Assembly (NCBI RefSeq): GCF_017741935.1
Contig: NZ_JAGHMH010000006.1
Span: 1-64,000 of the forward strand
Direction of reading: 5' to 3'
Length of the DNA stretch: 64,000 bases
DNA from: Rhizobium sp. 16-449-1b
Lineage (GTDB): Bacteria > Pseudomonadota > Alphaproteobacteria > Rhizobiales > Rhizobiaceae
Positions 54,839 through 64,000 of the stretch are shown in pieces (within the stretch, counting starts at the first letter, position 1; each line of letters opens with the position of its first letter). The position numbers were made by a program, and so were the translations under genes. Below the pieces are notes generated by a model. It had not been told where the DNA came from and did not search any database. It worked only from the letters and a program-made list of their open reading frames with translations.

Positions 54839-55201
54839 ATGGCTAGCAGGAAAGAAGCACTTGCACGTCGTGCCAACCGCGTGCGCCGTCATCTCAAGTC
54901 GGTGGCCAATGGCCGTCCGCGCCTGTCGGTTCATCGCTCCTCGAAGAACATCTACGTTCAGGTTATCGACGATGTTGCCGGCAAGACCCTCGCGGCTGCC
55001 TCGACGCTCGATAAGGACCTGCGCGGTTCTCTGAAGACCGGTGCTGACACCGCGGCAGCTGCCGCCGTTGGCAAGCTCGTCGCCGAGCGCGCCTCCAAGG
55101 CTGGTGTCAAGGAAGTCGTATTCGACCGTGGCGCCTTCATCTATCACGGCCGTATCAAGGCCCTGGCAGATGCAGCCCGCGAAGGCGGTCTGACCTTCTA
55201 A
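54839..55201 (+). CDS. rplR: 50S ribosomal protein L18
   Basis: L18 (120 aa) binds 5S rRNA with L5. The basic start [44 protein letters not shown] and the end [28 protein letters not shown] are typical. A terminator-like hairpin follows 6 bases after the stop. Confidence 0.98.
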   Translation: MASRKEALARRANRVRRHLKSVANGRPRLSVHRSSKNIYVQVIDDVAGKTLAAASTLDKDLRGSLKTGADTAAAAAVGKLVAERASKAGVKEVVFDRGAFIYHGRIKALADAAREGGLTF

Positions 55202-55206
55202 TGAAT

Positions 55207-55240
55207 TTCCGGCCGGAGCTCAGTGCTCCGGCCGGATTTT
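55207..55240 (+). terminator. Terminator-like hairpin inside the spc operon (rplR-rpsE)
   Basis: TCCGGCCGGAGC (55208-55219), loop TCAGT, GCTCCGGCCGGA (55225-55236), then TTTT: a 12-bp perfect stem. The gap to rpsE is 130 bases, much wider than the other spacers in this operon, so this may be a partial terminator with a fresh promoter ahead of rpsE. Confidence 0.75.
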
Positions 55241-55331
55241 AACCGGACCGCAAACGCTCCTCGATAGGGGAGGCTGCTGCGGTCCTCGTGTTGTCTGCCG
55301 TTCCACCCGCAAAAGAAAAAGGAAAAGGACA

Positions 55332-55901
55332 ATGGCACAGGAAAGAAAAGGTTCGCGCGACGATCGCCAGAACCGCGAAGAGCGCGATAGCGAGTTCGTC
55401 GACAAGCTGGTCGCGATCAACCGCGTCGCCAAGGTCGTCAAGGGCGGCCGTCGTTTCGGTTTCGCAGCCCTCGTCGTCGTCGGTGACCAGAAGGGCCGCG
55501 TTGGCTTCGGTCACGGCAAGGCACGTGAAGTGCCGGAAGCAATCCGCAAGGCAACTGAAGCTGCCAAGCGCGAACTGATCTTCGTACCGCTGCGTGACGG
55601 CCGTACGCTGCATCACGACGTTCACGGCCGCCACGGCGCCGGCAAGGTTCTGCTTCGTTCGGCCAAGGTCGGTACCGGTATTATCGCTGGTGGCCCGATG
55701 CGCGCTGTTTTCGAAACGCTCGGCGTTCACGACGTCGTCGCCAAGTCGACCGGTTCCTCGAACCCATACAACATGGTTCGCGCTACCTTCGACGCTCTGA
55801 AGCACCAGGTTCACCCGAAGGACATCGCAGCACAGCGCGGCATCAAGTATGCAACGCTCCAGGCTCGCCGTGCCGCTTCCGGTAACGCTTCTGAAGAATA
55901 A
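55332..55901 (+). CDS. rpsE: 30S ribosomal protein S5
   Basis: S5 (189 aa) works in decoding fidelity and mRNA unwinding. A charged N-terminal extension ([20 protein letters not shown]) precedes the conserved [56 protein letters not shown]. The gene has its own leader after the hairpin at 55207. Confidence 0.98.
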   Translation: MAQERKGSRDDRQNREERDSEFVDKLVAINRVAKVVKGGRRFGFAALVVVGDQKGRVGFGHGKAREVPEAIRKATEAAKRELIFVPLRDGRTLHHDVHGRHGAGKVLLRSAKVGTGIIAGGPMRAVFETLGVHDVVAKSTGSSNPYNMVRATFDALKHQVHPKDIAAQRGIKYATLQARRAASGNASEE

Positions 55902-55914
55902 GAGGAGCTGATCC

Positions 55915-56124
55915 ATGGCCAAGGCTACAAAGAAGACCGAAGCAAAGACGGTTACCGTCGAGCAGATCGGCAGCCCGATTCGCCGTCCGGATGTCCAGCA
56001 GCGCACGCTGATCGGTCTCGGGCTGAACAAGATGCACCGTCGTCGCACGCTGGAAGATACCCCTTCCGTTCGTGGCATGATCCGTGCTGTCCAGCATCTC
56101 GTTCGCATCGTCGACGAGAAGTAA
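55915..56124 (+). CDS. rpmD: 50S ribosomal protein L30
   Basis: L30 (69 aa) has the short bacterial fold [57 protein letters not shown] with a brief lysine-rich start ([10 protein letters not shown]). It lies 13 bases past rpsE and 16 bases before rplO. Confidence 0.97.
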   Translation: MAKATKKTEAKTVTVEQIGSPIRRPDVQQRTLIGLGLNKMHRRRTLEDTPSVRGMIRAVQHLVRIVDEK

Positions 56125-56140
56125 GCAGGGAGTATTCGCT

Positions 56141-56614
56141 ATGAAACTCAATGAAATCAAAGACAACGAAGGTTCGACCCATAGCCGCAAGCGCCTCGGC
56201 CGCGGTATTGGTTCGGGCTCCGGCAAGACCGGTGGTCGCGGTGTCAAGGGTCAGAAGTCCCGTTCGGGCGTAGCCATCAACGGCTTCGAAGGCGGTCAGA
56301 TGCCAATCTACCGTCGCCTGCCGAAGCGCGGCTTCAACAACATCTTCAAGGCCGACTTCGTTGTCGTGTCCCTGGAGCGTGTTCAGGCTGCTATCGACGC
56401 TGGCAAGCTCGACGCCAAGTCCACGGTTGATGCAGCAGCTCTCAAGGCTGCCGGCGTTATCCGTCGCGTCAAGGACGGCGTTCGCGTTCTCGCCGACGGC
56501 GAGCTGAAGGCAAAGGTCAAGTTCGAAGTTGCTGGCGCTTCCAAGCCGGCAGTCGAAAAGATCGAAAAGGCTGGCGGTTCCGTCACGCTTCTTTCTGCCG
56601 CAGCTGCAGAGTAA
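56141..56614 (+). CDS. rplO: 50S ribosomal protein L15
   Basis: L15 (157 aa) is a late assembly protein with an extended glycine-rich N-terminus ([41 protein letters not shown]) that reaches into the 50S core. The start is the ATG at 56141. A strong terminator-like hairpin follows 13 bases after the stop. Confidence 0.98.
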   Translation: MKLNEIKDNEGSTHSRKRLGRGIGSGSGKTGGRGVKGQKSRSGVAINGFEGGQMPIYRRLPKRGFNNIFKADFVVVSLERVQAAIDAGKLDAKSTVDAAALKAAGVIRRVKDGVRVLADGELKAKVKFEVAGASKPAVEKIEKAGGSVTLLSAAAAE

Positions 56615-56627
56615 TTTAATCTATGAT

Positions 56628-56661
56628 AAACCGCCCGGGGTGCTTCACACCGGGCGGTTTT
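56628..56661 (+). terminator. Intrinsic terminator after rplO
   Basis: AAACCGCCCGG (56628-56638) pairs with CCGGGCGGTTT (56650-56660), followed by T. The stem is 11 bp with an 11-base loop. It separates rplO from secY, which lies 193 bases further on. Confidence 0.85.
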
Positions 56662-56853
56662 GCTCCCATATGTGAGCCTCACAAAAACCGGTCGGATGCA
56701 CGTGCGTCAGGACAGGTTAGACGAACAACAGGGTGAGGCATAGGTTGCGCCCGCAATCCGTCCGAAGCCCGCTTTTGAATAATTCAGAAATGCCGATCCG
56801 GCGTTCTGCCTTTCGCTTGGTCAGAGCCCGAAACCGGTAGCGCGGAGATACGC

Positions 56854-58194
56854 ATGGCGTCTGCAGCGGAACAGTTGGCTTCCAACCTCAATTTCTCGAC
56901 CTTCGCCAAAGCCGAGGATCTCAAGAAGCGCCTGTGGTTTACACTGGCAGCTCTCCTCGTCTATCGGTTGGGAACGCACATTCCGCTTCCCGGCCTCAAC
57001 CCGCAGGCCTATGCACAGGCCTTCCAGGGTCAGGCAGGCGGCATTCTCGGCCTCTTCAACATGTTCTCGGGCGGCGCTGTTCAGCGCATGGCGATCTTCG
57101 CGCTCGGCATCATGCCCTACATTTCCGCTTCGATTATCGTGCAGCTGATGACCTCGGTCGTCCCGGCGCTCGAAAACCTGAAGAAGGAAGGCGAGCAGGG
57201 TCGCAAGATCATCAACCAGTACACCCGCTACGGCACCGTGCTTCTCGGCACGCTGCAGGCTTATGGCATTGCCATTGGTCTGGAGAGCGGGCAGGGGCTC
57301 GTTGTCGATCCGGGCATCTTCTTCCGTGTCTCCACGGTCATCACGCTGCTCGGCGGCACGATGTTCCTGATGTGGCTCGGCGAACAGATCACCTCGCGCG
57401 GTATCGGTAACGGCATCTCGCTCATCATCTTCGCCGGCATCGCCGCTGGCCTGCCTTCGGCTCTTGCCGGTACGCTCGAACTCGGCCGCACAGGCGCGCT
57501 GTCGACGAGCCTCATCCTGCTGGTCATCGTCGTTGCGATCGCCGTCATCGCGATCATCGTCTTCGTCGAACGCGCCCAGCGCCGCCTTCTGATCCAGTAT
57601 CCGAAGCGCCAGGTGGGCAACCGCATGTTCCAGGGCGATACCTCGCACCTGCCGCTGAAGCTCAACACCTCGGGCGTTATCCCGGCGATCTTCTCGTCCT
57701 CGCTGCTGCTCCTGCCGGCAACGATCGCGGGCTTCGCCAGCACGACGAACATGCCGACCTGGGTAACCTCGATTGTCGCGGCTCTTGGCCATGGCCAGCC
57801 GCTCTACATGCTCCTCTACGGTCTGCTGATCGCCTTCTTCGCCTTCTTCTACACGGCCATCGTCTTCAATCCGAAGGACACGGCCGACAATCTGAAGAAG
57901 CACGGCGGCTTCATCCCGGGCATCCGTCCCGGTGAGCGCACCGCCGAGTACATCGATTACGTGCTGACCCGCATCACGGTCATCGGCGCGATCTACCTCG
58001 TATTCGTCTGCATTCTTCCAGAAATCCTCGTGTCGCAGACAGGGATTCCATTATCCCTTGGTGGCACTTCGCTTTTGATTGTCGTTAGCGTAACTCTTGA
58101 TACGGTCGCGCAGATTCAGGGTCACCTGATCGCGCAGCAGTACGAAGGCCTGATCAAGAAATCGAAGTTGCGTGGAGGAAAGAGGGGTCGATGA
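56854..58194 (+). CDS. secY: Preprotein translocase subunit SecY
   Basis: SecY (446 aa) forms the protein-conducting channel of the inner membrane with about ten transmembrane helices. The plug region follows FLVYRLGTHIPLPGLNP, and the signature segments are GIMPYISASIIVQLM, GIGNGISLIIFAGI and the C-terminal GTSLLIVVSVTLDTVAQIQGHLIAQQYEGLIKK. A GGAG site precedes the ATG. Its stop overlaps the adk start (ATGA). Confidence 0.98.
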   Translation: MASAAEQLASNLNFSTFAKAEDLKKRLWFTLAALLVYRLGTHIPLPGLNPQAYAQAFQGQAGGILGLFNMFSGGAVQRMAIFALGIMPYISASIIVQLMTSVVPALENLKKEGEQGRKIINQYTRYGTVLLGTLQAYGIAIGLESGQGLVVDPGIFFRVSTVITLLGGTMFLMWLGEQITSRGIGNGISLIIFAGIAAGLPSALAGTLELGRTGALSTSLILLVIVVAIAVIAIIVFVERAQRRLLIQYPKRQVGNRMFQGDTSHLPLKLNTSGVIPAIFSSSLLLLPATIAGFASTTNMPTWVTSIVAALGHGQPLYMLLYGLLIAFFAFFYTAIVFNPKDTADNLKKHGGFIPGIRPGERTAEYIDYVLTRITVIGAIYLVFVCILPEILVSQTGIPLSLGGTSLLIVVSVTLDTVAQIQGHLIAQQYEGLIKKSKLRGGKRGR

Positions 58195-58841
58195 GACTTA
58201 TACTTTTGGGGCCGCCGGGCGCGGGTAAGGGGACTCAAGCTCAGCGGATCGTGGAAAAGTACGGCATTCCGCAACTTTCCACGGGTGACATGCTTCGCGC
58301 CGCCGTTCAGGCCGGTACCGAAGTCGGCAAGCGCGCCAAGGCCGTCATGGATGCTGGCAAGCTGGTCTCTGACGACATCGTCATCGCAATCGTGTCGGAG
58401 CGTATCGACCAGCCCGATTGCGAGAATGGCTTCATCCTCGACGGTTTCCCGCGTACGCTGGTTCAGGCCGATGCAACGGAAGCCATGCTCAAGGGCAAGG
58501 GTCTCGAACTGTCGAAGGTCGTCGAGATCCAGGTGGACGACAAGATTCTGGCGGACCGTGTTTCGGGCCGCTACACCTGCGCGAATTGTGGTGCCGGCTA
58601 TCACGACACCAATGTCAAGCCAAAGGTGGAAGGGGTCTGCGACCGCTGTGGTTCGACTCACTTCAAGCGTCGTCCCGATGACAACCGCGAAACCGTGGTG
58701 ACGCGTCTCGGCGCTTACTACAAGGAAACATCGCCGCTGATCGGCTACTACTATGCCAAGGGCAAGTTGCAGTCGGTGGATGGCATGGCAGACATCGATC
58801 ACGTCACCGGCGAGATCGAGGGCATACTTTCGAAGCTGTAA
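58191..58841 (+). CDS. adk: Adenylate kinase
   Basis: Adk (216 aa) interconverts ATP + AMP and 2 ADP. The P-loop is GPPGAGKGTQ (8-17). The AMP-binding parts are LSTGDMLRAAV and GFILDGFPRTLVQA. The LID carries a four-cysteine zinc site (CANCGAGYH...CDRCGS), which E. coli Adk lacks. The DDNRETVVTRL segment closes the ATP site. It is translationally coupled to secY by a 4-base overlap. Confidence 0.97.
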   Translation: MRLILLGPPGAGKGTQAQRIVEKYGIPQLSTGDMLRAAVQAGTEVGKRAKAVMDAGKLVSDDIVIAIVSERIDQPDCENGFILDGFPRTLVQADATEAMLKGKGLELSKVVEIQVDDKILADRVSGRYTCANCGAGYHDTNVKPKVEGVCDRCGSTHFKRRPDDNRETVVTRLGAYYKETSPLIGYYYAKGKLQSVDGMADIDHVTGEIEGILSKL

Positions 58842-58968
58842 GGCTTTGGAAATAAAACTTGGCGGGAGCGGTTGCTTTTCAGCACTGATTCCGTTAAACA
58901 CCGCGCCAACTCGCGATATCTGATGCGATCGGCGCGGACTTCCGATAGGAATTCCGGGTTCGATCGTT

Positions 58969-58996
58969 TTGACTTGTTGAGAACCTGAATTGTAAT
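58969..58996 (+). promoter_or_regulatory. Candidate promoter of the alpha operon
   Basis: TTGACT (58969-58974) and TGTAAT (58991-58996), 16 bases apart, lie in the 225-base gap between adk and rpsM. It is a plausible promoter for rpsM-rpsK-rpoA-rplQ, inferred from pattern only. Confidence 0.3.
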
Positions 58997-59066
58997 TGCG
59001 GCCTTTCAAGGCCGTGTAACGAGACACCACTTGCCGGATGGCAACTGGAACGCAAGGAGAATAGGC

Positions 59067-59435
59067 GTGGCACGTATCGCTGGCGTCAACATCCCGACCG
59101 CAAAGCGCGTTGTAATCGCGCTGACGTACATTCACGGGATCGGTCCGAAATTCGCACAGGAAATCATCGAGAAGGTCGGTATTCCTGCTGATCGTCGCGT
59201 GAATCAGCTCACCGACGCTGAAGTCCTGCAGATCCGCGAAACCATCGACCGCGATTACCAGGTCGAAGGTGACCTGCGTCGCGAGACCTCGATGAACATC
59301 AAGCGTCTGATGGACCTTGGCTGCTACCGCGGCCTGCGTCATCGCCGTGGCCTTCCGGTCCGCGGTCAGCGCACGCACACCAATGCTCGTACCCGCAAGG
59401 GCCCGGCAAAGGCTATCGCTGGTAAGAAGAAGTAA
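59067..59435 (+). CDS. rpsM: 30S ribosomal protein S13
   Basis: S13 (122 aa) bridges the 30S head to the 50S and contacts tRNA. The GTG start at 59067 follows AAGGAG and gives [38 protein letters not shown], ending in the basic tail [23 protein letters not shown]. It is the first gene of the alpha operon. Confidence 0.98.
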   Translation: MARIAGVNIPTAKRVVIALTYIHGIGPKFAQEIIEKVGIPADRRVNQLTDAEVLQIRETIDRDYQVEGDLRRETSMNIKRLMDLGCYRGLRHRRGLPVRGQRTHTNARTRKGPAKAIAGKKK

Positions 59436-59569
59436 TTTCCGGGAAACCGGAGGTGAGGGGGCTGGCGGTCTGCGCCGGCCTCTTTTGAGTTTCGGGCAGG
59501 GCCGCAAGGTCTCGTTCCGGTGTAGCCGCTGGCATTACGGCGGTGCAGAGATCCAAGAAAGGGATTAAA

Positions 59570-59959
59570 ATGGCCAAGGAAGCCGTACGCGTTCGCCGTC
59601 GCGAACGTAAAAACATTTCGTCGGGCGTCGCTCACGTCAACTCGACCTTCAACAACACGATGATCACGATCACCGACGCACAGGGCAACGCCATTGCCTG
59701 GTCGTCTGCTGGCGCCAAGGGCTTCAAGGGCTCGCGCAAGTCGACCCCGTTCGCTGCTCAGATCGCTGCTGAAGACTGCGCCAAGAAGGCTCAGGAACAC
59801 GGCATGAAGTCGCTGGAAGTTGAAGTTTGCGGTCCGGGTTCGGGTCGTGAATCCGCTCTGCGCGCCCTCCAGGCTGCTGGTTTCATGATCACGTCCATCC
59901 GCGACGTGACCCCGATCCCGCACAATGGTTGCCGCCCGCGCAAGAAGCGTCGCGTCTGA
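59570..59959 (+). CDS. rpsK: 30S ribosomal protein S11
   Basis: S11 (129 aa) lies on the 30S platform near the Shine-Dalgarno helix. It has [46 protein letters not shown] and ends [18 protein letters not shown]. The start is the ATG at 59570. Confidence 0.98.
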   Translation: MAKEAVRVRRRERKNISSGVAHVNSTFNNTMITITDAQGNAIAWSSAGAKGFKGSRKSTPFAAQIAAEDCAKKAQEHGMKSLEVEVCGPGSGRESALRALQAAGFMITSIRDVTPIPHNGCRPRKKRRV

Positions 59960-60059
59960 TCATCGCCATTCACAACATCGGTGAGCGGATCCTCGCTCCC
60001 GATGCTTCTCAAGCTCGGTTGTCACGATTGGATGGTGGCAACGAACGGAAGGCAAAAAT

Positions 60060-61070
60060 ATGATTCAGAAAAACTGGCAAGAATTGATCAAGCCGAACAA
60101 GGTCGAGTTCTCTTCGAGCTCGCGCACCAAGGCGACGCTCGTAGCAGAGCCGCTGGAGCGCGGTTTCGGCCTCACCCTCGGCAACGCGCTTCGCCGTGTT
60201 CTGCTGTCCTCGCTGCGCGGTGCCGCAGTGACGGCCGTGCAGATCGACGGCGTGCTGCATGAATTCTCGTCGATCCCTGGTGTTCGTGAAGATGTCACCG
60301 ACATCGTTCTGAACATCAAGGAAATCGCCATCAAGATGGATGGCGACGACGCAAAGCGCATGGTCGTGCGTAAGCAGGGTCCGGGCGTTGTAACGGCTGG
60401 CGACATCCAGACGGTCGGCGATATCGAAATCCTCAACCCCGAGCATGTGATCTGCACGCTCGACGAGGGCGCCGAAATCCGCATGGAATTCACCGTCAAC
60501 AACGGCAAGGGCTATGTTCCGGCCGATCGCAATCGTGCGGAAGATGCTCCGATCGGTCTCATCCCGGTCGACAGCCTTTATTCGCCGGTCAAGAAGGTGT
60601 CCTACAAGGTTGAAAATACCCGTGAAGGACAGGTTCTCGACTACGACAAGCTGAACATGACCATCGAAACCGATGGCTCGATCTCCGGTGAAGATGCCGT
60701 CGCTTTCGCGGCTCGCATCCTGCAGGATCAGCTTGGCGTGTTCGTCAACTTCGACGAGCCGCAGAAGGAAACCGAAGAAGAAGCAGTCACCGAACTCGCT
60801 TTCAACCCGGCTCTCCTCAAGAAGGTGGACGAACTCGAACTGTCTGTTCGCTCGGCAAACTGCCTGAAGAACGACAACATCGTCTACATCGGCGACCTCA
60901 TTCAGAAGACCGAAGCAGAAATGCTCCGCACGCCGAATTTTGGTCGCAAGTCGCTGAACGAAATCAAGGAAGTTCTCGCTTCCATGGGCCTGCACCTCGG
61001 CATGGAAGTGCCCGCATGGCCGCCTGAGAACATCGAAGATCTCGCCAAGCGTTACGAAGACCAATACTAA
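60060..61070 (+). CDS. rpoA: DNA-directed RNA polymerase alpha subunit
   Basis: RpoA (336 aa) dimerises through its N-terminal domain (~1-235, [46 protein letters not shown]) to start polymerase assembly. Its C-terminal domain (~250-325, [54 protein letters not shown]) binds UP elements and activators. Both domains are intact. GGAAGG precedes the ATG. Confidence 0.99.
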   Translation: MIQKNWQELIKPNKVEFSSSSRTKATLVAEPLERGFGLTLGNALRRVLLSSLRGAAVTAVQIDGVLHEFSSIPGVREDVTDIVLNIKEIAIKMDGDDAKRMVVRKQGPGVVTAGDIQTVGDIEILNPEHVICTLDEGAEIRMEFTVNNGKGYVPADRNRAEDAPIGLIPVDSLYSPVKKVSYKVENTREGQVLDYDKLNMTIETDGSISGEDAVAFAARILQDQLGVFVNFDEPQKETEEEAVTELAFNPALLKKVDELELSVRSANCLKNDNIVYIGDLIQKTEAEMLRTPNFGRKSLNEIKEVLASMGLHLGMEVPAWPPENIEDLAKRYEDQY

Positions 61071-61115
61071 CCATCAAACGGCGGGCGAGATGCCTGCATG
61101 TGAAGGAGAATAGCA

Positions 61116-61541
61116 ATGCGCCACGGTAAAGCCGGCCGCAAGCTGAATAGAACCGCTAGCCACCGCAAGGCAATGTTTGCCAACATGGCGGCTTCGCTCA
61201 TCACCCATGAGCAGATCGTGACCACCCTGCCGAAGGCAAAGGAAATCCGTCCGATCGTTGAAAAGCTCGTAACCCTCGGCAAGCGCGGCGACCTGCACGC
61301 TCGTCGTCAGGCGATCTCGCAGATCCGCGACGCCGCTGTTGTTTCGAAGCTCTTCGACACGATCGCTTCGCGCTACGCAACCCGCAACGGCGGTTACCTG
61401 CGTATCATGAAGGCTGGCTTCCGCCAGGGCGACAACGCCGCTCTCGCCGTCATCGAATTCGTTGACCGCGACACCTTCGCCAAGGGCGCAGCCGACAAGG
61501 CTCGCGTTGAAGCCGAAGCAGCTGCTGCTGAAGCCGCTTAA
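61116..61541 (+). CDS. rplQ: 50S ribosomal protein L17
   Basis: L17 (141 aa) starts [69 protein letters not shown], as in all bacterial L17, and ends in an alanine-rich tail ([10 protein letters not shown]). It is the last gene of the alpha operon; a terminator follows. Confidence 0.98.
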   Translation: MRHGKAGRKLNRTASHRKAMFANMAASLITHEQIVTTLPKAKEIRPIVEKLVTLGKRGDLHARRQAISQIRDAAVVSKLFDTIASRYATRNGGYLRIMKAGFRQGDNAALAVIEFVDRDTFAKGAADKARVEAEAAAAEAA

Positions 61542-61563
61542 TATTTTCCGGTTCGCCGGAAGC

Positions 61564-61595
61564 AAAACAGCCGGGCTAGAAAGCCCGGCTGTTTT
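61564..61595 (+). terminator. Intrinsic terminator of the alpha operon
   Basis: AAAACAGCCGGGCT, loop AGAA, AGCCCGGCTGTTTT: a 14-bp stem with T run, 22 bases past rplQ. Symmetrical enough to work also for the convergent gene at 61616. Confidence 0.93.
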
Positions 61596-61615
61596 CGTTT
61601 GTGGTATTTGATTTG

Positions 61616-61954
61616 TCATCGCGTGCGCTTCGGCCGCTCGCCGGTCGTGGTGAAATGGTGAAGCCGCGCCGGTGGTGGGCCGTCTATGACCTCGACATCA
61701 CCCTGCGCCTCTAGCGCCGCCTTGAAACGCGCAGCATTGCGCTTTCCCCATACTCCAAGAAAACAGACCCCGGTTATGCCGTCCTTGAAGACGATCGCGC
61801 CCCCAAAGGCGGCGCTTAGGCCAGCCTCGCCAACGAGCCCGCCGCCGCCGTAGGCGTCTACGACGACGTCAAGCGGCGCTGCGGCAACGACTGTGTCCCC
61901 GGCCGGGGCAAAATGCGGGTCACGGTAGATGTATAGTGGCGACGCTGCTTCCAT
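61616..61954 (-). CDS. Hypothetical protein (112 aa)
   Basis: I recognise no family. The product reads SPLYIYRDPHFAPAGDTVVAAAPLDVVVDAYGGGGLVGEAGLSAAFGGAIVFKDGITGVCFLGVWGKRNAARFKAALEAQGDVEVIDG, ending in a basic tail (RPKRTR). It looks soluble, with beta strands rich in Val and Gly. Codon use is consistent with the neighbours. It converges on rplQ and is downstream of msrQ with a gap of about 39 bases, so it may be transcribed with msrPQ. The function is unknown. Confidence 0.6.
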   Translation of the reverse strand: MEAASPLYIYRDPHFAPAGDTVVAAAPLDVVVDAYGGGGLVGEAGLSAAFGGAIVFKDGITGVCFLGVWGKRNAARFKAALEAQGDVEVIDGPPPARLHHFTTTGERPKRTR

Positions 61955-61993
61955 GCGGGCAGTCTGTCAGCCCTCACGGTTTCTAACAAGAGC

Positions 61994-62656
61994 TCAGCCG
62001 GCAGCCTGGGCTGGACGCGTTCTGCCGCCTTGCCCGTTTCGGCTACGCTTCCTGCTCCGCGCGATCGGTCGCCATGACCGGTAGAGGATCATCAGGATAA
62101 TCAGGCCGACATAGACATACTGCTCGAGATCCAGAAGCTTCGTCGACAGCGCGAAATGCACCGCGCCACAGGCGGCGATGATGTAGATCAGCTTGTGCAG
62201 CCAGATCCATTTCGATCCGAGCTTTCGGATCGACAGGTTGTTGGAAGTGACAGCCAGCGGCACGAGCAGCACGAGCCCGGCCATGCCGAACATGATGAAG
62301 GGCCGCTTCATCACATCGTCGAGGACGGCGGAAACGTCGAGCGCCTGATCGAGCAGCATGTAGACGGCGAAGTGCATGGCCACGTAGTAAAAAGCGAGAA
62401 GCCCCAGCGCGCGGCGATAGCGCAGGTAGTTCCAGCCGAAGAGATCGCGGGCAGGGGATACGGCGAGCGTCAGCACCAGGAAGCGGATGGCCCACAGCCC
62501 GAGAAACAGCTCGAAGGTCTTGACCGGATCGGCGCCCAGCTGGTCGGTGGCGCCGAGATAGAAGGTCCAGGCGGCAGGCAGCAGCCCGACGACATAGAGC
62601 AGCCAGACGGAGGCCGAATGCCATCGCTTCGGCAGGCTGAACGAGAGCGTTGCCAT
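61994..62656 (-). CDS. msrQ: MsrQ, haem b quinone-linked electron donor to MsrP
   Basis: MsrQ (220 aa) is an inner-membrane haem protein that passes electrons from the quinone pool to periplasmic MsrP for repair of oxidised methionine. Six hydrophobic segments are visible, with the family histidines in YYVAMHFAVYML, WIWLHKLIYI and GAVHFAL. The ATG overlaps the msrP stop by one base (TGATG), so the two are translationally coupled. Confidence 0.93.
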   Translation of the reverse strand: MATLSFSLPKRWHSASVWLLYVVGLLPAAWTFYLGATDQLGADPVKTFELFLGLWAIRFLVLTLAVSPARDLFGWNYLRYRRALGLLAFYYVAMHFAVYMLLDQALDVSAVLDDVMKRPFIMFGMAGLVLLVPLAVTSNNLSIRKLGSKWIWLHKLIYIIAACGAVHFALSTKLLDLEQYVYVGLIILMILYRSWRPIARSRKRSRNGQGGRTRPAQAAG

Positions 62657-63603
62657 CAGAAGTTCGCCTTCAGGTCCATGCCGGCATAGAGGCTCGCTAC
62701 CTCATCGCCATATCCGTTGAACGGCAGCGTCGGATGGCGGCTGGCGCCGAAGAAGCCGCTCTCGCCGATCCGCCGCTCGGTCGCCTGGCTCCAGCGCGGA
62801 TGATCGACCGCGGGGTTCACATTGGCATAAAAGCCGTACTCCTGCGAATTGGTCACCTGCCAGGTGTTCTTCGGCTCCTTGTCCGTCAGCGTGATCCGCA
62901 CGATCGATTTGATGCCCTTGAAGCCATATTTCCAGGGAACGACCAGCCGGATTGGCGCGCCGTTCTGGTTCGGCAGCGTCTCGCCATAAAGCCCGACCGC
63001 GAGCAGTGTCAGCGGATGGTTGGCCTCGTCGAGCCGCAGCCCCTCCACATAGGGCCAGTTAAGCGACTGGAAGATCCCCTTCTGCCCTGGCATCTCTTCA
63101 GGGCGTACCACCGTCTCGAAGGCGACATACTTGGCGCTTCCGAGTGGCTCGACCTTGCTGAGCAGCGAAGCCAGCGGAAAGCCGTCCCAGGGGATCACCA
63201 TCGACCACGCTTCGACGCAGCGCATGCGATAGGTGCGGCTCTCGATCGGAAATTCCTTCATCAGAGCGTCGAGATCGAAGGTGCCCGGCTTGTTGACCAT
63301 GCCGTCGACCTTGATCGTCCAGGGCGCGGGCTTGAAGTCGCCGGACAGCGCCACCGGATCACCCTTGTCGAGACCGAACTCGTAGAAGTTATTGTAGGTC
63401 GTCACATCCTTGATCGGCGTCAGCTTCTCGTCGACCTTGTACTTGCTGTCGACCGCCGAGAGCGCGGCCGCGCTGGCACTGCCCGCGCCCAATAGGCCGA
63501 CGGCGCCGATCGCGGCTGCGCCAAGAAACTGGCGGCGATCGAGATAGGTCTGGCGCGGCGTGATCTCCGAAGAGGCGATCCTGGGTGGACGGTAGACGGG
63601 CAT
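62656..63603 (-). CDS. msrP: MsrP, periplasmic molybdopterin methionine-sulfoxide reductase
   Basis: MsrP (315 aa) reduces methionine sulfoxide in periplasmic proteins. A Tat signal with twin Arg23-Arg24 ([21 protein letters not shown]) exports it folded with molybdopterin. The molybdenum-ligating cysteine is C129 in [19 protein letters not shown]. The C-terminal half ends [19 protein letters not shown]. It is the first gene of the msrPQ pair. Confidence 0.95.
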   Translation of the reverse strand: MPVYRPPRIASSEITPRQTYLDRRQFLGAAAIGAVGLLGAGSASAAALSAVDSKYKVDEKLTPIKDVTTYNNFYEFGLDKGDPVALSGDFKPAPWTIKVDGMVNKPGTFDLDALMKEFPIESRTYRMRCVEAWSMVIPWDGFPLASLLSKVEPLGSAKYVAFETVVRPEEMPGQKGIFQSLNWPYVEGLRLDEANHPLTLLAVGLYGETLPNQNGAPIRLVVPWKYGFKGIKSIVRITLTDKEPKNTWQVTNSQEYGFYANVNPAVDHPRWSQATERRIGESGFFGASRHPTLPFNGYGDEVASLYAGMDLKANF

Positions 63604-63934
63604 GGTATCCTCCTGAGCAACCTAGCTCGGCATTGAACCTTCAACGCATTCAGGTTCGTTTCGGATCACTGTTTACGCCTTGAAGCGGCCGTCCGGGAAG
63701 CCAACTTATCGTGTAGCGAAAACGTAGCGTCCGCCTGTAACAAACCACGTTCTGCCCACGTATATGATCGATGGGCGCCTGAGGCGTACCGAGGAGTACC
63801 GCTTTTGCCTTTCCCGGTAGTGACAGCATATACTCTTTGGATTAGGACAATTCCAAAAAGCAGCGATAGTTGGAGCGTGTCGTCAAGATCCGCCCGGTAT
63901 CGCCGAAGACTTCCGATGTTGTGAGGAAACACCA
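63604..63934. other. Divergent intergenic region between msrP and ilvD
   Basis: About 330 bases contain the promoters of msrPQ (minus) and ilvD (plus). A 107-codon open frame on the minus strand here has no ribosome site and an unlikely composition, and I do not count it as a gene. No riboswitch or attenuator structure was recognised. Confidence 0.45.
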
Positions 63935-64000
63935 ATGCCAGCTTATCGTTCGAGAACCACGACCCACGGCCGCAATATGGCGGGCGCACGCGGCCTTTGG
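63935..64000 (+). CDS. ilvD: Dihydroxy-acid dehydratase, N-terminal fragment (runs off the window)
   Basis: Only 22 codons are visible: [20 protein letters not shown] followed by LW. This is the conserved N-terminus of IlvD, the Fe-S dehydratase of branched-chain amino-acid synthesis that makes the 2-oxo acids for valine and isoleucine. GAGGAAAC lies ahead of the ATG. The catalytic parts are beyond the window. The related 6-phosphogluconate dehydratase (Edd) begins differently. Confidence 0.85.
   Translation, partial: MPAYRSRTTTHGRNMAGARGLW

Noticed and set aside
63666..63989. 107-codon minus-strand frame between msrP and ilvD
   Set aside because: No ribosome site and it covers the ilvD start; composition not protein-like.

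Overview
The window is chromosomal DNA of an alphaproteobacterium, most likely a member of the Rhizobiaceae (Rhizobium/Agrobacterium group). Reasons: the order secE-nusG-rplKAJL-rpoBC-rpsL-rpsG-fusA-tuf-S10-spc-alpha, two EF-Tu genes (one beside tRNA-Tyr/tRNA-Gly), an RNase E whose S1 domain is split by a long acidic insert, strong third-position GC bias, and Rhizobiales small proteins such as a DUF2842 member. No replication origin, CRISPR array, prophage or rRNA gene was seen.

Left edge (1-980): what looks like the outer end of an IS21-family element (1-99), non-coding debris with a possible gene remnant, and a 26-base copy of a tRNA-Pro 3' end ending at 740. I read this as the scar or boundary of a mobile element. 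From 981 on, the chromosomal genes look intact.

981-10316: three small genes, then a polysaccharide assembly locus. On the minus strand lie a short Wza-like lipoprotein, a GT4 glycosyltransferase, an initiating polyprenyl-phosphate sugar transferase and an O-antigen-ligase/polymerase-like membrane protein. A divergent Wzc-like co-polymerase has a degenerate kinase domain, and a CelD/BcsL-type acyltransferase gene converges on it. A DUF2842 membrane protein follows.

10437-25311: housekeeping genes: ctaA (haem A synthase), rne, an AmiC-type amidase, the PBP1A gene mrcA, prfB (with the programmed +1 frameshift), nadK, rlmB, three tRNAs (Thr, Tyr, Gly), and several short proteins, two of them only 45 and 56 aa.

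25576-61541: the transcription-translation supercluster. tuf (copy 1) is followed by a HigBA-type toxin-antitoxin pair with a palindromic operator over its -10 box and by an SDR-type epimerase. Then come tRNA-Trp, secE, nusG, rplK, rplA, rplJ, rplL, rpoB and rpoC. A Nudix hydrolase and a small acidic protein lie on the minus strand, followed by rpsL, rpsG, fusA, tuf (copy 2), the S10 operon, the spc operon with secY and adk, and the alpha operon (rpsM, rpsK, rpoA, rplQ). Several intercistronic hairpins (rplL-rpoB, over the fusA stop, upstream of rpsJ, rpsQ-rplN, rplR-rpsE, rplO-secY) probably divide this long array into separately regulated or processed units.

61616-64000: an unknown small protein, the methionine-sulfoxide repair pair msrP-msrQ, and the first 22 codons of ilvD running off the window. 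I found no clear undescribed system. The best leads are the element scar at the left edge, the pseudokinase-bearing polysaccharide locus, the unannotated small membrane proteins and the hairpins in the ribosomal operons.
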